This document shows, one piece after another, positions 40,721-51,302 of a stretch of DNA of 64,000 nucleotides. The notes under the pieces were generated by a model. It did not search any database. It saw only the letters and a list, made by a program, of their open reading frames with translations, and was not told the origin of the DNA. The stretch covers positions 6,953,201 to 7,017,200 of the forward strand of contig OX345638.1 of NCBI GenBank assembly GCA_947044365.1. Reading direction: 5' to 3'. A program made the translations under genes and the position numbers. This DNA comes from Petrosia ficiformis (taxonomy: Eukaryota; Porifera; Demospongiae; Haplosclerida; Petrosiidae). Each line of letters starts with the position of its first letter. Position 1 is the stretch's first letter.

Positions 40721-43690
40721 CATTTCTTTCTCCAGCAATGCCCGTAGTTCAAAAATTGTTTGGACGTGCATTGCAATAGGAAGGTCAGCAACTCCAGTGT
40801 CAGGACTCAGGAAGTTGTGTTAAATGGTCACATTGAGGTCAGTGTATAACATATTGGTCTTGTTGTGTAAAATAACAATACTGTTAATTATAATTTTGAC
40901 CGTGGATGTGAAAATCGGTAAATAAGTATGTTGCCAAAGACTTTCATTTAAAGCTTGTTACTCAGCCATTCTGTACAGGAAATTAACTGAATTCGGCATC
41001 TGAGTTGCCGTTCCAGGATCGCAGATTTCGTTGGCTAACTTCACAAAATGTCTGAATAATGACCATTTAAATAATATGTTGTTTAACAAAATTGCCAATG
41101 AATGATTTTTAACACCCACCATGATAATTGGTGAGCCCCACGCTTATCAGGTAGCTGGAAAATTTGCACAGTATATAAAATTATATATATATACAATATA
41201 TATATATATATAATTATATAATTATATATACATGTATATAATGTTGGTACATTACGTATTCTGTAAATATCTTAATGTTCAAATTTCTAAAGCAACATGC
41301 GTGTCACTGCATAAAAGCTATGGATGAAAAGAGGACAGAGCTAAACGAGCTGCAGAGACTAAAGCTAACAAATGAACTGTTGCATTTTGCTTTTCTTCGC
41401 ACTAAAAGCTTGTTTTTACTCAGTGTCAAAAATTTGGTTATTCTAACCACGTCTTCTCATGATTGCTAGTCTCACAAGCCAGACCCAACAGCTAACCAGC
41501 CAATGTACACTGTATATAACTATATATAGGTATAAAAGTACATGTTCATGCATATACTACATACACGATGTTACAGGAGATGTAGAAAGAAAGAAAGAAA
41601 GTAAGAAAGAAAGAAAGAAGAAAGACACATGTACATGAACATACATAGCATATTTGCACAAATACATACATGTATATATATAACATCTGCAGATACATGT
41701 ACATAAGTGTTTATGTACAAGTTAGTAACATACATATGTACATGTTGTATATGTGACAGGATCTAGTACTCTAGTTATTCAATTCATGAGCAGTGCCCCT
41801 ATCTTAAAAGTTAGCTGAATTAAATCTCGCGATTGAATAATGAAAGTAATATTTTCTTTAAGCCGGTTAAAAATAGCCATGACAAATTATATTCTACATC
41901 TCAGGGATACACATGTACAAGTGTATGTGACCATGCAAGTATCACAGTTTCAAATTGCATGTTAGTACATGTACATGTAGTGTATGCACTGTAGACATCA
42001 TCAGCTCCATGCTGGTATATTGGTGACATACTGTTTCTAAGTTATGGCTGCTTAAATTTCTATTGCTGTGAAAATTAGATTTTGAGAACACGCCCATTTA
42101 ATTAAGAGCAATTTACATGCATTAATTACATGTACATTAAAATGGCACGCTTTAAATGCTCATCCTACACAAACTATAGAAATCTGCGGTTTAAGATTAG
42201 TTGCACACAGCTAGCAAAGGTATTATACATGTCCTGATATAGGCATATTTCTAGTGTACATACATGTACATGTAGTTATACACTCCATTCTCTAATGAGC
42301 TCTTGGGTATAGTACATGTACATATACGTACATGTATGTCTCGTTTGTACACATGATGCTAATAAACAACTTGACCTCTCAGATCCTGTGTGACAATATG
42401 AGAGTCTCGTTATACTAATAAACATTTGTTGGATATTCAGAAACATTTTGGTATAACTATGTGTAATGTTAAATAATCACAATATTTAAATACCACTGTT
42501 ATTACAAACACATTTATAATTTACACATATATACTATTTAATAAATTATAGCATAGTCATACTTACCTACAGTGGTAACAGGTTTATGGGTAGTTTGACT
42601 GGTTTGGTTGGAAACAGGTTCAAAAGAAGTTTTACGTCTTGGTCTGAGTTCTACAATTATAAAGGTAGATAAAATAAGACTAAAAAAATTTAATTAAAAT
42701 CATTTGCCTGATGTTATGCATACAAACCCCCCATAATTCCATTAAATTATTAACTTGATGAGCGTCTTCAGAAAAAATTCACAATATGAATATTATTGAA
42801 GTTTGGCTGCCAAATAAAAAAGGAAAAAACAAACCAATCATACCTGAGTGTATCTTTTTCATCTTTCTTCTGTGAAATGTCGCATGAGCTTATAGCTTGG
42901 ACTGCTATGATATACATGTATGCATACAGTGTAAAAATACAACAAATTAATGTTACAGTAGTAAGATACAAATAGCATGACAAAACACGATGAGCTCCCA
43001 TAAAGTACTAAAAATTTTTCTTTAACAGTGGAAAATGAGTGATAATACCTGGCTGTTTCTTTTCCTTCTGTTGCAAACGTTACTTGAGCTTGTATCTTGC
43101 ACTGCTGTTGAACTAATCAAGACAATGGAAGACTACATACAGGTACATGTAGGACGTCTTTGAAAAGACTTTTGCTTTATGTACATGTACGAAATAACTG
43201 AATAAGGATTAAAGATGTCTCTCACACTAGAGGCTGACCTCATCTGTTTGACCAAAAAGCTAAAAGGGTTTACAATGTGGCCTTTAATATACATAACAAG
43301 GCTTGCTGTCATTTTAAAAATCTTGTATCTCATACTTTTTTCCAGTGTGGCTTGAAGTTCTAAAATGTTGATATAAAATGCTGTAGGAAGGCCAACCACT
43401 CCACTGTCAGGAAGTTGTGTAATACAGCGACATGAAGGACACCCGCCACACTGATTTGTCCTGCTGTGTTAAACTGTTAATGATAACAATTTATCTAAAT
43501 ATCTTTATCAGTGTAGCTATAGTAATCAAATACCTCTAGTTCTTGTGGTAGATATTGGATACAAGTTGTACAAAATAAATGATGACAAGTTAGCACTTTT
43601 GGATTAGTATATGTGTCCAAACAGACACCACAAGTGAGATTATCTTCCAATTGTTGACTGAATTCATTAGTAGTACATGTAGTTCAGCCA
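40721..43690 (-). pseudogene. Fourth RING / linker gene copy, broken
   Basis: RING exon 1 (about 43545-43690) still encodes LTCGVCLDTYTNPKVL, CHHLFCTTC and LPQELE, but the ATG upstream is out of frame with the zinc knuckles. RING exon 2 (about 43345-43465) has one extra base just before CPSC. A second, older RING exon 2 remnant is at 40721-40825 (PDTGVADLPIAMHVQTIFEL). Linker exons at 43040-43115, 42844-42901 and 42567-42650 retain splice signals; the last is paralogous to 49236-49319 in copy 3. No Death-like or ROC exon was found between them, so this copy is a degenerate remnant. Confidence 0.65.
41162..42560. other. Non-coding stretch rich in TA runs and TACATG repeats
   Basis: Contains a TA run (41190-41230), an AAAG run (41585-41623) and many TACATGTA palindromes. 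The 64-codon plus-strand frame at 41275-41469 has no recognisable domain. Confidence 0.5.
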
Positions 43691-43936
43691 TCATACAGGT
43701 GTGTTATTATTTAAAGAAAGGCACATCTGACACCTTGCTCTCCTTTCAGTCATGTGACTGTACTTTTGTAAACACCACACCCTCAAAATTATTTCAATTT
43801 TTGTTCAATTAGAATTCTACAGGATCTAACTAAACCTAACGAGCCAGAGGAGTCAAGATACATGTATCTTTAAGATCTTCTTGAGTGGTACAGATTTCTT
43901 TGGGGTGTGTTTTTAGCCTCCTCTGTGTTGTTTGGT

Positions 43937-44593
43937 TAGTCTGGCGAGCAGACCTTTCGCTTCCGCTTTTACATTGAGACGGGGCGGAGGAAAGGTCTGG
44001 AGACTCTTGACATGATTTCATGGGCTCTGCAGGAATGTTGATAGAGCCAATGAAATGCGAGTAGTCACATGACTCTAGCCGCAAACACGCTAATTAACAC
44101 GAGTTACGGAATTAAAATGGAAGAGGCAATCCAGACGGCAGCTGAAGAGCTAGGTTACTCGAATTTACGAGTAAAACAGAAGGAGGCAATAATGCACTAT
44201 CTACAAGGTAAACAAAGGAATGGTCCATCTGAGGAACAGCTGTTTGAAGGTAATCTTACTACACCAGCAAGGCCTAGTCTAGTGGCTTCGACTTTAAATA
44301 ATTCTAGAACTGTACAAGATTGATGCTCCGTACAACCTCCTTCTTTTATTTGCAGACGGCAAACTCACCAAATAGAGACAGCATTTCATCGTGACTCGAC
44401 GATAAATTATAAACGTTACGTACTCGCGAGCTCGGTGCAGGTGCGCTGAGGCGCAAGGCGTGGTGAAATCAGATCATGTGACATGGATTGATTACATTCC
44501 TACGGCCCATGAAATCATGTCAAGAGTCTCCAGACCTTTCCTCCGCCCCGTCCCAATGTAAAAGCGGAAGCAAAAGGTCTGCTCGCCAGACTA
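43937..44593. mobile_element. Non-autonomous DNA transposon with ~90-bp TIRs and 9-bp target duplication
   Basis: Ends TAGTCTGGCGAGCAGACC and GGTCTGCTCGCCAGACTA continue as long inverted arms through TTTACATTGAGACGGGGCGG. TTGTTTGGT flanks it at 43928-43936 and 44594-44602. The target, the 42-codon ORF, is unbroken in copies 1 and 2. The 9-bp duplication and TAGTCT ends match the smaller element at 6409-6749. It carries a helicase-like fragment rather than a transposase. Confidence 0.9.
44117..44230 (+). pseudogene. RecQ-like helicase N-terminal fragment captured in the transposon
   Basis: The plus strand encodes MEEAIQTAAEELGYSNLRVK then QKEAIMHYLQGK, matching the Q-motif region ahead of the Walker A in RecQ-like DEAD helicases (L-G-Y-x-x-L-K-x-K-Q-x-E-A-I). 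A splice-donor sequence AAG/GTAAAC follows CTACAAG, so it looks like a captured first exon. The helicase core is absent. Confidence 0.65.
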
Positions 44594-44735
44594 TTGTTTG
44601 GTGTGGATAAAATTGCTCTGTCTTTTTGTGTTACTTTCAGGAGACATTTGAAAAAGAATAATGGATTCTATTTATTTGTCAAAACGTAGGGTGAGTTCAT
44701 AATATATATACTAATTATATCTAGAATGTATTATT

Positions 44736-44981
44736 GGATCAACTAGAATATTCGCCACTCATTAATTATGCACAATAGGTGTGGTCCCACTGGTGTACAT
44801 TTACGCTGGGCCGATAGGCTCAGCGTTGTTCCTGACAAACAGGGGGGGGTCTTTGGGGGCGCAGCCCCCCAGTTTAGGTCCCTTGTCGGTAGGGATATCA
44901 TCAGCATGTTAGCGAGCAAAGTTACAACCTGCCACACCTATCGTGCATAATTAATGAGGTGGCGAATATTCTAGTTGATCC
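44736..44981. repeat. hAT-type MITE with ~49-bp TIRs and 8-bp target duplication
   Basis: GGATCAACTAGAATATTCGC at the left is inverted at the right end; the arms extend to the CACACCTAT block. GTATTATT flanks both sides (44728-44735 and 44982-44989). Frames on both strands inside are repeat-derived. Confidence 0.9.
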
Positions 44982-44989
44982 GTATTATT

Positions 44990-46035
44990 TTATAAATTTG
45001 TACAATTGTACTACACAATACACTATTTTGATTTTGACCAAGGCTATATATAGTTCAGGGTAAAATTCGAATTTTGAGAGAATATTAAAATGCTCACGGT
45101 TCTAACAGATAATAATATTGATCGAAACCACTTTGGAAACATAATAAGGACATGATTATCTAACTCTAGGAACAGTTTCGGCTCGATCTGAAACGATTGA
45201 TTTTGCAATGAAAAAATCAGTACCAAGGCTATAGATAGATAATGTATTATGCTACATAGATAAGCAATTTCTTTCTACACAAGGTGCTTTCAGCAAATTG
45301 TGATTCAATGATTTAACTGCACTTCCCAACAAATTCTGTTTTATTGCTAATCTATGTAGTATGGGCTGTAGATACTCATATTCAGTGCAAGACGAGCATT
45401 TTAAGTCATGCCTATGGATTTTTGCTGCTTCGCCATTTTAAACACCTACATGTACTCAAGTAATTAGGGCTGTACTTAAGGACTACCAGATATCTGGTAT
45501 TTCTCTGAATGAATGCTATGCTTACAGTGTACCAGACCCTCCCTGGCTTGTAAAGTGGGAGGGGCTGGCAAGCGAGACTAATTATCAGTCACTTGGGAAT
45601 AATAAAAGTTTACCTCTGTTACCACTGTTTCGCGATTCCAAGTGGATCAATAGTTCCTCTTCCAAATTTAGTATATTCTGTTGTCTGTTTACACAGAAGA
45701 AACCATTCTTGAAAATCTAAGCAGGTATCAACCCAAAAACCGAATGCACTACTGTAACAGCTGTGTTAAAGTTTAGCATTTCACATACAATGTCTAGTCT
45801 TTAAATTTAGCAAAAACCAACAGTGTATAGTCTTAGCTCTTAAATTGTGGTTTCTCTAATTACATGTATATAAATGTTTAGTATAGTACCATATATGATC
45901 TAATTATTACATACTATTTTACAAGACACGTGTAGTTTGTTCAAAATTATCATGATATTGTAAGACCACTTTTCAAAGAACTAGTCAATCATAAAGCTGA
46001 TCACTGGTCTTTTCTTCACATATATATATATATAT
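44990..46035. other. Non-coding stretch with transposon scraps
   Basis: A lone GGGGCTGGCAAGCGAGACTA end near 45562-45582 resembles the TAGTCT-type TIR. No gene seen. Confidence 0.4.
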
Positions 46036-46039
46036 ATAT

Positions 46040-46270
46040 TATGACTGTAGATGTGAAAATCAGTCCTTTGGCATATGTGAAGTTTGTCAAATGCTTGTTA
46101 TTTAGCCATTTTTATTACAAGAAACTAACTAAATTTGGTATCACGATGGACCAATAGTTGCTCTTCCTGACTACCTGTACAACATAGGTGTCAATACAAA
46201 TGTTTAGATGATGTATTTGACAAAATTATTATGTGCCAATGACTGATTTTCACATCTGTGGTCACATATG
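46040..46270. repeat. MITE family M3 relative
   Basis: Ends GTAGATGTGAAAATCAGT and ACTGATTTTCACATCTG are inverted; the inner block TTATTTAGCCATTTTTA and TTTGGTATC are shared with 26166-26392. Confidence 0.6.
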
Positions 46271-46398
46271 TACATGTACAAACCAATGTCATTTAGAGTC
46301 ACACTGATCATCTGTTTACATGTACACATGTACTTATACACAACTGTATTTACATGTACATGTACAAACAATGTCATTATGACTCACACTGATCATCT

Positions 46399-46900
46399 GT
46401 GATCTCGACGCAATTTGCCAAAATGTTAAAGTTGAACCAACCCCTGTCCAGTGAGTCTCTATCTTATTGGACTTTCAACACCAAAGGCGATGCTCGTCTC
46501 GATGTGGCAGCAACTAGCTTTGGGACTGTCATGGTCAAAGTGCATTCTTTAATGTTAGAGTGTTTAACCCTTTTGCACAAACTCATGTCAGTAAAATCTC
46601 TAGCTACTTGCTACAGAAAGCATGAATATGAGAAAAGAAGAATTTATGAACAAAGAGTCAGAGATGTTGAGCATGGTTGTTTTTCCCCAACTAGTTTTTA
46701 ATACCTCAGGTGGAATGGGGCCTATTGCGACTACTGTATACAAGAGAATAGCTTCAACGATATCTGAAAAATATGACTGTCGATACAGTAACACAATAAG
46801 ATGGATTAGATTAAATTTCTCTCTGCTAAGGTCAACTATTATGTGCTTACGAGGGTCACAGTCCTCTCCTGTAACTGTTCTATATCTCCTGACTCAGACA
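46399..46900 (+). pseudogene. Degenerate mobile-element ORF (C-terminal region)
   Basis: Two overlapping frames encode SYWTFNTKGDARLDVAATSF, then ACYRKHEYEKRR-like LATCYRKHEYEKRRIYEQRV, and after a frame change LVFNTSGGMGPIATTVYKRI and LRSTIMCLRGSQSS. This block is a frequently repeated C-terminal module following reverse transcriptases in marine-invertebrate elements, as I recall it. Frameshifts show it is inactive. Confidence 0.55.
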
Positions 46901-47092
46901 TTGACCTTGCCCTTCATGAGGGGAGGGTCACTATTTAAATATTCATATACTTTTACAGTTTTACTTGTTATTTTTATAGATCATACACAATACTGTAAAA
47001 ACATCATCTGTATATTTAAGTGTACACATGTACAGTACTTACTTATACAATGTACATGACTATATTTATGTGTACAAGCAATGTTATTACAA

Positions 47093-47221
47093 CTCTCTTT
47101 CTCTCTCTCTCTCTCTCTCTGTCTGTCTGTCTGTCTCTGTCTCTCTCTCTGTTTCTCTCTGTCTCTCTCTCTGTTTCTCTCTCTGTCTCTCTCTCACTGT
47201 CTCTCTCTCTCTCTCTCTCTC
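47093..47221. repeat. (CT)n microsatellite with GTCT interruptions
   Basis: Nearly pure CTCTCT with CTGT units immediately upstream of the filamin pseudogene exon, perhaps its former polypyrimidine tract. Three overlapping frames here are artefacts. Confidence 0.95.
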
Positions 47222-47231
47222 AATATAAATA

Positions 47232-47800
47232 GGCATTTCTTCCCGACCCAAAAGTCACAAATATCTCAACTGATTGGAAGAATGGAATCATTTTATCAGT
47301 ATTGATAGACAAGCTCCACCCAGGTCTAATTCATGATCATGCTTCTCTAGATCCTAACAATGGATTGGAGAATACTCGATATGCTATGAGTATAGCCGAA
47401 AAGAAACTGGCTCTGGTACGTTTCAGACAACATTCGATGGAGCAGTATGGCCAATTGACTTTCAGCTTGTGTCTTCTGTTGCACATGTTTTCAGATATTG
47501 TTATCTTTGTATCACAGACTGGAGAATACACCATTGATGTCAAATAGGTTGGCATTCATATTCCTGGCAGTCCATTCAAAGACGGTCACAGCTAAAGAGG
47601 TATTTCCTCAGCCAACAGCTTGTGTGATTCTAGAGCAAACATTAGGTCATGTGAAAGTGCGGGAAGAGACAGAACTTTGTGAAAGTGGATTGCTCGAGTG
47701 CTGGAAAGGGAGTGCTTAGAGCAAAATCAATGTCCCCTGAAGCTCCAACCTGTCAAGTTGATTTGGATGTTGAGCAGGATACTGCCAAAGGCGGTATTAA
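47232..47800 (+). pseudogene. Filamin fragment: second calponin-homology domain and part of a filamin repeat
   Basis: Plus-strand AFLPDPKVTNISTDWKNGII then LSVLIDKLHPGLIHDHASLD, NNGLENTRYAMSIAEKKLAL matches the second CH domain of filamins (TDWxDG, PGL, DP, N-A-x-x-A-M). A donor CTG/GTACGT follows. Further on GEYTIDVK, a stop, then GIHIPGSPFKD matches the end of a filamin immunoglobulin-like repeat. The stop and loss of the actin-binding CH1 show it is dead. Filamins crosslink actin; this copy cannot. Confidence 0.75.
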
Positions 47801-47981
47801 GCTACTTCTTGATAATTATATATTTATTATTTTTATAACGTTTTACTAACAGGATTTGGTAATATAATCAAAAATTAAAATCTAAAAAGGAGGAATAGTA
47901 GCAAGCTATTTTGTGTGTACAATCATAATAGAGTACATGTACATGTACAGTAGTACTGAACTAAACTAACAGGTATATATA

Positions 47982-48349
47982 CTACACATTTAACTGAATT
48001 CCCAGTTTATCTCTGACTGACTCTTGTATAGATTTCTTGATCTTGTTAGCTGCATCGACATATGGACCACATATTTTATAAAAAGCATTGAAGAATTTCG
48101 TGCAATATTCCTCAATCTCTTCTAGGTCATCTTTGAATTCAAAACCAGATAAGAAACAGTTAATAATATTGTCACTGGTAGGATTTGTCTGAATATCATG
48201 TGTTATTATACCAGCTGCTAATAATTCATCAGCGACACTTTTCAATGAACCAGTCTTAAATAATCGAGTGAGTTTAGCATGATTCTTCTCCATTACTAGT
48301 TCAATACATCTTATAACTTGACTAGCATCAACATTGGCTCTATGTGTAC
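47982..48349 (-). CDS. Terminal exon: Death-like domain 3, copy 3
   Basis: 122 codons including stop; acceptor ATGTACAG. HAKLTRLFKTGSLKSVADEL, LAAGIITHDIQTNPTSDNII and a long helical tail ending RDKLGIQLNV. The A-G-I-I turn matches G-I-I-D in 4848-5188, so both are the same C-terminal module class. Confidence 0.6.
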
Positions 48350-51263
48350 CTGTACATGTAAATAAATAAATATAATATATTGACATAAGTACAGTCATGT
48401 GACTTCATGGGCTGAGGTGAGGCCAAACTTAGAGTCAGTATATACAGAGTGGCAAATATAGAGTATGTTAACTCTTTTAATGCTTTTAATGCACTCAAGG
48501 TAGAGGATAAAAGTGCATGTACATGTATATATATATATTACATACATGTACATGAACACACATAGCATACATTGTATTTACACAAATACATATAATATAC
48601 ATGTACATAACATCTGCAAATACATGTTGCTGTGAAAATTTTATTTTGAGAACATGCCCATTTAATTCTGAGCATTCTACATGTATTAATTACATGTATA
48701 ATGAAAATGGCACTCTTTAAATGCTCATCCTACACAAACTATAACAATCTGTGGGTCAAGATTAGTTGCACAACAGCTAGCGAAGGTTTTATACTACATG
48801 TACATGTACAGCTAATAAAACTGAAATCTTCATACCAATTGTTTTCTCTGAATTTTGTGCTATACTGAAAAATAAACTTTTAACTTGCTTGGCCACATTT
48901 AAGTACTAACAGAAACTATAATTATTAATTATTATAGTAACTGCCTTATATGGGCTGATATCTACATACATGTAGTTATACACTGCATTCTGTAATGGGC
49001 TCTTGGGTGTAGTACATATACATACATGTACATATACATCTCGTTTGGACACAAAATGCAAATAAACAACTTGACCTCTGAGATCCTGTGTACCAATATG
49101 AGAGTGTTGTTATACTACATGTATTAAACATTTGTTGGATATTCGGAAATGTTTTTGTATAACTACATGTATGTTACATAATCACAACAATTATTACAAG
49201 TGCATTTATAATTTACACAGCATAGTTATACTTACAAGCAGTGGTATCAGGTTTATGGGTAGTTTGACTGGTTTGACTGGAACCAGGTTCAAGAGGAGTT
49301 TTACGTCTTGCTCTGAGTTCTAAAATTATAAAGGTAGATAAAATAAGACTAAAAAAGCAATTCCTCTTCAATTTCTAATACAAATCATTTGCCTGATGTT
49401 ATACATACAAACACAAAAAAATATGAATAATTGTTATAGGAATATACAACTTGATGAGCATCTTTCGAAAGCATAAATTTAAATTGTACTGAAGAGCTAT
49501 CTAGTTTAGCATTCATGACATGTTTGTACATGATTAGTTCACTAGATGAAATTGTACACTTTGTTTATGATCATTAACCCGAACGTGTAGGCGGAGCGTT
49601 ATAGTAATCGGTTAGTGTGTGTGTGTGTGTGTGTGTCTGTGTGTTACCACGTAATCTTTGCAAATATACCTGATGATACTAATGTGTTGACACATGGTTG
49701 AAGACCCATCCATAATGCCGACATTTAAAGGATTTGTTCTGAACTCATCTTGTTGCAGAGAAACAGCCGTGTAAACTCTTGTCTGTCGCCATTTTTTTCG
49801 TTTTTGCTGATGTCAGCAGAAAACACTGATCCACTAACTTTTGTCTCTTTGAAGCTTTGTTTCTTGAGCTTTGTCTATCGTCCTAACGAGTGTTCATACA
49901 GCTATTTGTGAAGTTTTGTCCAGAAATTCGCTAGTTCTCAAGAGATCTGATGGCCATGCTATCCCCATAATTTGCATATTCATGATGTACTACTGACTTC
50001 TTAGTGTTGATACGAATGGTGTGTTCCTGGCTGTTGCAATATGTTACTTAGGCAAAGTTGTTCTAAAGCCATGCTGTTTAGCAGTAGCTAGCGAGGGTTA
50101 TGCACTTTAGTGCATTCATTTTTTTGTGATTATGTACTATCTAGTTGAATCAACAGCTGTTTCTTTTCCTTCTGTCGTAGAGATTGAGTAAGATATTAAT
50201 TATACAGTTTGGTATCTTCACTTGTAGCATGTTTTGACAACTGGTTATGATCCTAAATGCAACACTACTGGCTTTTTTTAGTGGTTTTTACTACACACAG
50301 TTATATATTGTTTGGCCAAAGAAAATAAAAGTAAGTGTTGTTATCAATTATACCTTGTTGTTCCATTGGAGGGTTTTCTCTTAAATCTTCATTTGAGCTT
50401 GTATCCTGGACTATACATGTAGTTGAGTGTGAACTATTAATTGGTGCACTGTATACATGTACAAATGAGGATAATTAAATGTTAATATCGAAACATAAGT
50501 TACTGACAACATTAATTTTCTTCACAATGCATGTAGCTATGAATGACATTATATATATTTATTTAGTCAAAATCTGGTGGGCCAGTCCCCTCACATAGAT
50601 GAGGAAGAGTCTGGTATGGTATAAGAATTTCTTTTAAAAATCGTAAACTATGTTTCAGCAAGAAATCACAGTTACTTATAGGCCTTTTTTACACACCATG
50701 GTGGAAATTAGATGTGTAAACAAAATATTTGCAAAGCTTTAGGTAATAGGTTTGCAACAATACAGTTACCTTCAAGCATGGCAGTTCATTAAAATTGATC
50801 GTGACGCAATATTTGAGCAAAGGATTGATTTGTTAATGAAATGAAAGTGATACTCAAAACAGAATATTAGTATGTGATACCTACAGTACATATCAGATGC
50901 AACTTAAGAGACAGACGCGTTTCACACGTAGCGTAAACGCATGCATCATAAATTGGAACGCGTTCGTAGTTCAACCCACACGCGTTGGTAGTTGAATGCG
51001 CACGCGTTGGCGTACATGCGTTTAGCACACACGTAAACGTGCACGCGTGACGTACGTGCACATTAAGAGGGGAGGGGCTAGGTGCAGGTGTGTTGCTGTT
51101 GTTTATTTTTACTGTTGTAGTTGTTCTTATTCCGCAGCTGCTATCTTCTGTAAGTTTTCATTTATAAGAGCTAATGATTGAACAGTTAATTAAGTTGATT
51201 GTGAAACTTTGAGATTGATTTTTGTGATTATAATAATTATATAAATTATAATAAAAATAACAA

Positions 51264-51302
<39 letters not shown>

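Noticed and set aside
41275..41469. 64-codon plus-strand frame with a leucine-rich helix
   Set aside because: No homology recognised, no splice or promoter context, next to TA and AAAG runs.
47020..47305. Three overlapping plus-strand frames rich in Ser/Leu/Cys
   Set aside because: They come from the CT microsatellite in three phases.
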